From Dipteris shenzhenensis (lineage: Eukaryota; Polypodiophyta; Polypodiopsida; Gleicheniales): a stretch of 64,000 bases of DNA. Of this stretch, positions 57,456 to 64,000 are shown one piece after another (position 1 is the stretch's first letter; every line of letters starts with the position of its first letter). The translations under genes and the position numbers were made by a program. The stretch lies in assembly GCA_047967505.1 (NCBI GenBank), contig CM106538.1; one strand, written 5' to 3'. The notes beneath the pieces were generated by a model. It ran no database searches and was not told the origin of the DNA. It was given only the letters and a program-made list of their open reading frames with translations.

Positions 57456-57471
57456 AGTATGTGTGTGTGTA
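57456..57471. repeat. Target-site duplication of the LINE, right copy
   Basis: AGTATGTGTGTGTGTA follows the A tail (the first A may belong to either). It is identical to 50091-50106. Confidence 0.75.
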
Positions 57472-58912
57472 TATATATATAATTATGGATATGTATGTCA
57501 CATATCTACTTAATGGGTATGTTATTTTGTATATTCTTAGGTAAAAAATCTTTTTTCAATCTTTATAATAATCATATCAAACCTTGTGCTTCATACATTG
57601 GTTAATGGACTCATTTTCTAAGTTTTTTTTAAATTGTTTATGGACTACAAGTGGACTTAATTTTTTTACCTTGTCTTTAATTGGGGATAGCAAAGAGGTT
57701 CTCCACCTTCTACCAAAAATGTTAATCAGGGGTGTGGAATACCCGCCGTGGTTCTGTTCATTATGGGTGCTACCCCCCAATTTACAACAAGTTCCATTAA
57801 TCTTTTTCTTTCATTTATAAGGTTGTCGATTACCCCCCTTGTATCTTTTTTAAAGAAAAGAATCTAACTATCTCTTGTATGGATGTAGAATCCCCCCTTG
57901 TTAATTGTAATTTTTGATGCCCCATCTTTTTTAATCATTTTAGAATCTTGATAGGTGTCTTGCTCTATGGTATAAGTGGTAACAAGCTAGGGTTTACAAG
58001 AACTACATGTCTTCCCTCACAAAACTATGATGTTCTAACACATTGTTTTGTCTAGATGGTGGCAGGTGAGTGGACCCTGACCTTGGAGCTTGGATTACCT
58101 GCCGTTGCGGGATTTGACACTTTTACCAATTTTACGCATAATTCATGTACAACTATATAGTGAAAATTTTCTTATGTGCCTTTATTTGATCTTTGTGTGG
58201 TGTGTCATTAAAAGGTTGTATTTTTTAAACACACACACCCAAACTTTGTTAACCCTTGGCTGGGTTAACCATGTGCCATTTTGGTAAACCTTGCATGGGT
58301 TTGCCACATGCGATCAGCCACGTGCCTCGCTAAACCTTATCAAGAATGAGGTTCTTGTACAATTTTGCTTCAAGAGGGATTTATCCCTCGCAAGTTTTAC
58401 TTTTTGTTGGAATTGTCATAACTACATAATCGTTGTGCCTTGTCCGCCGTGATTATTTTAAGATAGCTATGGAAATTTTGTCATTTGTCTAATTCCATTG
58501 AACAACTTGAAGATCATAAAAGAAATATCCAATTGGTAAAACTTATGATATAATCCCTTTGGCAAAACACTTATAAGAGGCTTCTTCTTTTGACTTTTTG
58601 GGTGCGGGGCGGGACACCACTTGATGGGTGTCCTGCTTCCATCATGTGGTGTTCCCTGAGTGAGGGGGCAAGTACACACACACACACACACATTTTCACT
58701 CATACATTTGTTCACAAACACTCACACACACACCCTCCTTATACATTTGTTCACACACACACACACACACAAATTACCACTATATAGAATAGTTATACTC
58801 TACAAATGCACATATCCCACCGACCACATGTACACACACATGGACATCATCCTCTATGCATTTACCCCCCTAAGCTCTGGGACCTCCCCCGAGTTAATTC
58901 ATTATTTTGTGC
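57472..58912. other. Intergenic, no gene recognised; CA microsatellites
   Basis: AT-rich DNA with (CA)n tracts at about 58674-58692, 58720-58732 and 58753-58771. No coding or repeat family was identified. Confidence 0.4.
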
Positions 58913-59640
58913 ATTTTAATTAATTGTTTTTTTCCCCCTCGTGCTCTTACCCTCTTTTTCCCAACCCCTAACCGATTCCAACTAATTCTCCTATACTCCT
59001 TTGCTCCCTTTCTAACTAATTCTCCTACCTAACCTAGCTACCCAACCTACTTGGTCTTGTTTACTTCTGATACATCATACCTAGTTAACTTACTCCTCTA
59101 CCTCGCTAAGAAACCAAAACACTTTATCTTAATTAACTACGTGATTTTTACATTCCTTATAGTAATTAACTATATAATTTTTGCCCAATCCCCCCCCCCC
59201 CTTTTTTAGATTATTAGCACATCCCCTCTTCATCATTTAATCTTGTATAACCACAAGTGCCCCTCTTTCTATCATCTCTATTTATAGACCTTTGTGTATG
59301 CCTCAACCTTGTGTTCCATTAGCAAGCATGTTCTCTCAAAATTTCTAGCCTCGCCTACCTCATATCATCCCCCTACCTAACCCTCCCACATCATCCCTTA
59401 CACATTAACGTTTTACATACTAACCCCACTAACCATGGCCCTAATGAAATCCCCACCCCCTAATCAAACCCTAGCCTAGCCAAAACCCCTCTCTTCTTTT
59501 TGTATGTGCCCCATCGTTACCATTTATAGCCACATGCCTGTCATGGAGCCACCGCCCATGAACAAGGTTGCTCTTATAATGTTTCCACCCTATGGCTTGC
59601 TGTCCTCCCTGTACTCCTTGGCTTCTCCTTGTAATTCACA
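58913..59640. repeat. Dispersed repeat X, copy B (uninterrupted)
   Basis: About 730 bp matching 40538-40885 plus 45930-46325. It joins the two flanks of the copia insertion and shows the pre-insertion arrangement. It has no recognised coding; it may be an LTR or leader of an old element. Confidence 0.75.
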
Positions 59641-59659
59641 ATAGTAAATGAGAAGACTA

Positions 59660-61110
59660 CGGAAGATTCGTGAAAGAAATCATGTGTCGCGTATGAGAAT
59701 GAAACTACCTCTAATAAAGTTTACCTCATGAAGAGCTTGTTTGAGCTACAGTTGAAGGAAAGGGTCTCCATTTCTCTCACTTCAATGAATTCAATATTAG
59801 TTTCAGCCAGCTTCAGCCTCAGGAGCTGAATTTTGGCACAAAGACAAAGGCAATATTCCTCTTATATTCATTGCCATCCTCATGGGATACCTTCCATACA
59901 TCTACTATTAGTAACTCTACACCTAGTGGAGTACTAAAGTTTGATGATGTTGTGGGTAGCTTGTTGGCTGAGGAGATTAGATGGAAGTCTATGGATGGCA
60001 ACAAGCAAGATGAAACCTTAAATGTGCAAAGTAGCAGATCACAGTTCAAGGGCAAGTCCCAAGAAAGAGGAAAGTCTTGTAGCCAACAATCTAGGGCATG
60101 GAAGATTGGGTGTTACCATTGTGGCAAGAAGGGCCACATGAAAAAGGATTGCTACAAGATAAGAAGAGAGTAAAAGGATAAGGAAAAGAATGCAAATTGG
60201 GGTGCAAATATGAAGGAAGAGAGTCTAAGGTAAGACAAAGGAAAAGTGAAGATCGAGGAGATTAATGCAGTCACTGATCATAGTGACAATGACATTCTCT
60301 TCAAGTCTAGTCTACTTGCACAGTTTCTTACCAATTCATATGATGCATATTTCTAGGATTGGATTTAGGATTTTGGCACTTCATTCCATGTTACACCCCA
60401 CAAGGAATGGTTCTCCGTTGATGATAGTGGAAAGTCTGGTTGTGTGCATCTTGGAAATAACTATGCATGTGACATAGTGGGAGTAGGTTACATAAATTTT
60501 TCTTTTGCAAATGGGTCCACAATCTGTTAAAAAATGTGAGACATGTGCCTAAGCTGACCAAGAGTCTCATTTCAATGGGTCAGCTACATGATGCTGGTTT
60601 TCAGACCACCTATGGCTTTCAAAGTTGGAAATTTTAGAAGGGATCTATGGTTTTTGCAAGGGTGCCACGTGTGGGACATTGTATTCCTTACATGTGTAAG
60701 GGGTCTCTGATCACATTGTTGCAGTAACCAAGCAACCAATCACTTGTTTGTGGCCTTGCCAGTTGGGGCACATGAGAAAGAATGAAATAAAACTCTTATA
60801 CCGTTTGGGTTATGTATGCATTTGAGTTTTCTGATTTTGAAATTGGTGAGCATTGTCTCTATGGGAAGCATACAAGATCAGCCCATAAAATAAGGGGAAA
60901 GAAAGAGCTTCAAAAGCTTGATCTGGTATATTCAGGCGTATGTGGTCACATGCCTACACAATCATTAGGTAGGGCTGAATACTATGTGACATTCATTGAT
61001 GATGCTACACTTTCCTAATTGCATCATCAATGATTGCATCACATAGGTACACCATTAAGGGTAGATGATGGATCATCTATTGATGAAAATATTGAGCCCA
61101 ATGAGCCTGA
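59660..61110 (+). pseudogene. copia gag-protease-integrase fragment
   Basis: 59735-60172 reads as gag (YLMKSLFELQLKERVSISLH) with an intact knuckle CYHCGKKGHMKKDC at about 60111-60152. Near 60360 the protease start reads DFGTSFHVTPHKEWFS, with DFG for DSG. From 60812 comes integrase (GEHCLYGKHTR, then LDLVYSGVCGHMPTQS), where the catalytic Asp of SDVCGP has become Gly. It then jumps to a linker sequence (VDDGSSIDENIEPNEPDM), so most of integrase is deleted. Confidence 0.8.
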
Positions 61111-61672
61111 TATGTAGGCGTGATAGCAAGGTGAAGGGAAGCAAATTCTAGAGAGGCCAGCAGGAGATGACAAGGGATGCAGGGCAGAAGGCAGGGGTGG
61201 TAGGATGGTCAAATAGGAGGGTTGGTGGAGTAAAAGGCGAGGTATGTAGGCTATAGGCCACACTGGAGGAAGGAGAGTAGGGAGATAGGGGCAGCATTAG
61301 GGAAGATGATGGGGACAGGTGGGGTGGTAGACACAGGAGGCAACAAAGCTTGGCGACATGGCACAAAGAAAGAGGTCACAGGCTATGGTAGTGGTGAGCT
61401 AGGAGTCTTTGGAAGTGGGAGGGAAGGGTTGGAGGTAGGGCTTTATGTAGGCAAAGGAATCGGGGGAGTGAGGCAATCGAGGAAGAGAGATAGTCAGAGG
61501 GGGTTAAGGGAACAAGACAATCAAGGGATCAAGGGAATAAAATAGTCAGGGAGGGTGGTTAGGTAGAGTAGATACATTAGGGAGAGTAGTTAGGTTAGGG
61601 AGTGAAGTTAAGAGTGTAGTTACGTTAAGTAGTGTAGTTAGAAGTGTAGTTTAGTAAGAGAAACTAAATATC

Positions 61673-61710
<38 letters not shown>

Positions 61711-62000
61711 GGGAGGTAGAGTGAGAAAGATAGAGTAGAGGGAAAAATAGAGAGAGGGGGTAAGTAGAGAGGGAAAGAAGAGAGATGATAGAGAGAGAGA
61801 GAAGGTAGCAGGGGTGGGTGGGTGCAAGGGTATAGAGAGAGAAAAAAAAGTGGAGGGGATAGAGAAAGAGGGTGAGGCTAGAGAGAGAGGGTGAGGTTTG
61901 AGAGAGAGGATAAAGACAGGGGTAAGTAGTGAGGAGGAAATTAGAGAGAGGGGGAGTGAGAGAGACAGACAGACAGACTGACTGACTGACACAGAGAATA
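61111..62000. repeat. Purine-rich low-complexity region with (GA)n
   Basis: The plus strand is almost entirely A and G from 61130 to 61990, including (GA)n at 61677-61706 and a short (GACA)/(GACT) run at 61964-61990. Minus-strand open frames here are low-complexity by-products. Confidence 0.8.
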
Positions 62001-63760
62001 GAAGGTTAATTTCATTAGAAGAAGTAAGAATTCAAAAGAAATTGAGAAGGAAAACATAGAAAAAGATCTGGAGGTGCAATGGGGGGAAGGGATAGTGAAA
62101 AAAATTAAAGCATAGATAATGAAAAAAGGTTTTGTGAAAATAAAAAGGGGGTAGAAGGTAATGATAATGAAAAAATAAAAAAAGCCATAACAGATGCATA
62201 GAAATAAAGGAAAGGTAATAGAGGCAAAATTATAGAAGAAAGGCATATATAAAGGTTATAGTTAAATAAGATATAAAAGTATAGGGAAGAAATAATGATT
62301 ATCGTTAGAGATATAATAGTGTGAAGATTTTAAAAAATAAATAAATAAACAATTTTAGTGCAAAGAAAAAGAGCATGAAAATAAAAGTAAAAATAACATA
62401 GGAGAAAGCAAAAAACCTTTGAAATTGTGCATTAGTAATGGACTGCATAGAGAGCATGTGTTTTCAGTGTAAAAGATAGCATAGGTAGAGAGAAGCTGGC
62501 ATGGGCGATAGTCAAGGCAAAGTAGGCAATGTGGCTGACAATCAAGAAGTTATGGAGTAATAGGACGCCAGAGGGGCTTGTGGAGGGGATGAGAGTTTGC
62601 TATCAGAGTCTAGAGATATCCACATGGGTTGCAAGGCACATCATAATTTCAAAAGCTGGAGAAGCAGATATGGACAGAGTATCAAACATTGGCAGGTAGA
62701 GTAGCCAGTAGTAGGGTGGGGCATGTGTGTAACAGCCAATAGCGAGGGGCAACAGTGAAATTGCAGACTGTAGTGGGCAAAGGCAGAAGACCCTGCCAGC
62801 CACAACAGTGCGTAGTGAGTACTAAGAGCACGTCTAGAAGGTAGCGAGATAGATCATAGTAGCAGGGGTGTAGGAGTATAGTGACATGTGTAGGAGCAGG
62901 TGGGAGAAGAGATGTGGAAGGAGGCTTTTGAAAAAGGTTACGTAAGATAGTCGGATTGTTGGGCTTTAGTCGAGAGCCCAATCGTGTAATTTGTAGAGGA
63001 GGTAGTCATAGAGGCGGGGTAAGTTAGGCAGTCACAATAGTTAGGAGGTGCTTTGATAAGTCATGGCAGGCATCACTTTTATTAAAGAGGGGAGTCTACA
63101 TACCTACCACCATCGAACAAGAAAAATGATAAGAACCATATTTTAACTTGGTTGGGAAGACAGGTGTCATAGACACCCCTCCCTTGTTATTGGGATCACA
63201 ATAAAAATAGTTGCTCACACAACAGACTTAAAAAGCTAAATTTTCAAATCATGCTTTAAAGGAGGGAGGAGGAAGATTTAAAAGTTGGAGCACTTTTTAT
63301 TAAAAGATTAGGGTATTTTAAACAATGAAGGCTAACATGAGAAATGATAGGAGTAATAAATTGAATTTAAGACTAGGGGCAATAAACGTGAAAGTGGAAA
63401 TGAGTCTAAAACCTTAGAGCATTTAAGAAAGGAAGGAAAAATTAAAGGTTTGCAAAAGGTAATCTAAGAAATTCTAAATAATGAGGAAGATAAGGGAAAC
63501 AAGTCATAAGACAACACTTAAACAACCAAACTTGGGAGGGGAGGGGGAGGGCGGGGGGGTTAGGAAAATTAGGAAAAATATATAGGAAAACTTTAAAGGG
63601 ATATTTAAGCAAAATTAGGGGGGAATAAAGGAGAGAACTAGGGGAAAATTAGAGAGGGGATGGGGGGAAGGAAGGAAAAGAAGGAAAGGGGGGGGGAAAT
63701 TAAACATGGAAATAAATAGGGGGAAGGGATAAAAAGTAAAGTGAATGTAAAGTGGGAAAA
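62001..63760. other. A/G-rich intergenic DNA, no gene recognised
   Basis: Strong purine bias on the plus strand continues. No protein motif, LTR border or RNA gene was recognised. Confidence 0.4.
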
Positions 63761-63768
63761 GGGATAGT

Positions 63769-63770
<2 letters not shown>

Positions 63771-63812
<42 letters not shown>
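63771..63812. repeat. (GT)n microsatellite
   Basis: About 20 uninterrupted GT units. Confidence 0.97.
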
Positions 63813-63814
<2 letters not shown>

Positions 63815-63840
63815 CCAACTTAACCCCAGTAGGATACAAC

Positions 63841-63885
63841 ACACTAGGTGAGACAGTAGGTCATCACCTAGTGTGATGACCTACT
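63841..63885. other. Overlapping pair of mutually exclusive hairpins
   Basis: ACACTAGGTGA (63841-63851) pairs with TCACCTAGTGT (63864-63874). AGTAGGTCATCA (63855-63866) pairs with TGATGACCTACT (63874-63885). The arms overlap, so only one stem can form at a time. Confidence 0.75.
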
Positions 63886-64000
63886 ATCTACCCGAAGAGG
63901 AATAGAAGTGTTGTTTAAGAAGTGGAAGGGATGTATTAGAGTATGGTGAGTTTGAAATTCGACAAGCGAAGGCAATTGTTTAAGAAGAGGTCTATGGTAG

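Larger units (their letters stand above)
50107..57456 (+). mobile_element. Full-length LINE (plant L1 type), 7.35 kb
   Basis: Layout: C-rich leader, ORF1 with zinc knuckle, ORF2 with APE endonuclease, RT and zf-RVT domain, 3' UTR with two hairpins, and a nine-A tail at 57448-57456. A 16-bp direct repeat flanks it. GC content is far higher than its surroundings. ORF1 has one frameshift; ORF2 has four premature stops and at least one frameshift, so this copy is inactive though well preserved. Confidence 0.92.

Noticed and set aside
61550-61680. GTTAGG-like words suggesting interstitial telomere repeat
   Set aside because: The words are irregular and do not form TTTAGGG arrays.
61306-61992. Open frames in purine-rich DNA (Ser/Leu-rich or Gly-rich)
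   Set aside because: Products of GA-rich composition.
63615-63844. Thr-His repeat peptides across the GT microsatellite
   Set aside because: Simple translation of (GT)n, not a gene.

Overview
The window is nuclear DNA of a land plant with a large, retrotransposon-rich genome. The one clear host gene encodes a plant-type SEC22 R-SNARE. Its five coding exons are spread over 27.6 kb because introns 3 and 4 (15.6 and 11.0 kb) are packed with transposable elements. Long introns, degenerate nested LTR elements and many microsatellites would fit a fern, another seed-free plant or a gymnosperm. The sequence does not settle the species, and no bacterial or organellar genes are seen.

Layout. Positions 1-2650 hold a decayed LINE with a 153-bp tandem duplication and an inverted reverse-transcriptase segment. 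Positions 3440-31503 are SEC22 (promoter and 5' UTR, five exons). Intron 3 (4744-20341) holds a solo LTR, a LINE scrap, a Ty3/gypsy remnant split by a younger gag-protease element that lacks polymerase (8823-12813), a solo-LTR-like repeat, and a second gypsy element with an intact RT/RNase H reading frame. Intron 4 (20419-31416) holds a nearly complete but mutated Ty1/copia element (20924-27068) with an unusual tandem-repeat leader, another decayed gypsy fragment and two more copies of the solo-LTR-like repeat.

Downstream of SEC22 (31504-50106) are AT-rich tandem repeats, a decayed copia gag, an antisense LINE fragment, a gag-like region, a copia element (41056-45868) nested in a dispersed repeat, and a recent 1526-bp tandem duplication (46937-49988). 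Positions 50107-57456 are a full-length LINE with a perfect 16-bp target-site duplication, ORF1, ORF2, a very C-rich 5' leader and paired 3' hairpins. The rest is a third copia remnant (59660-61110) and purine-rich, microsatellite-rich DNA.

SEC22 appears functional by its exon structure: every splice junction keeps frame and has GT-AG ends. Every mobile element examined has at least one inactivating change: stop codons, frameshifts, lost catalytic residues or missing domains. No CRISPR array, rRNA gene or tRNA gene was recognised. The most unusual structures are an array of five primer-binding-site/LTR-end junctions in the gag-protease element, W-box clusters in its LTRs, the TTGCA-dense leader of the copia element, and the duplicated 1.5-kb unit of unknown identity.
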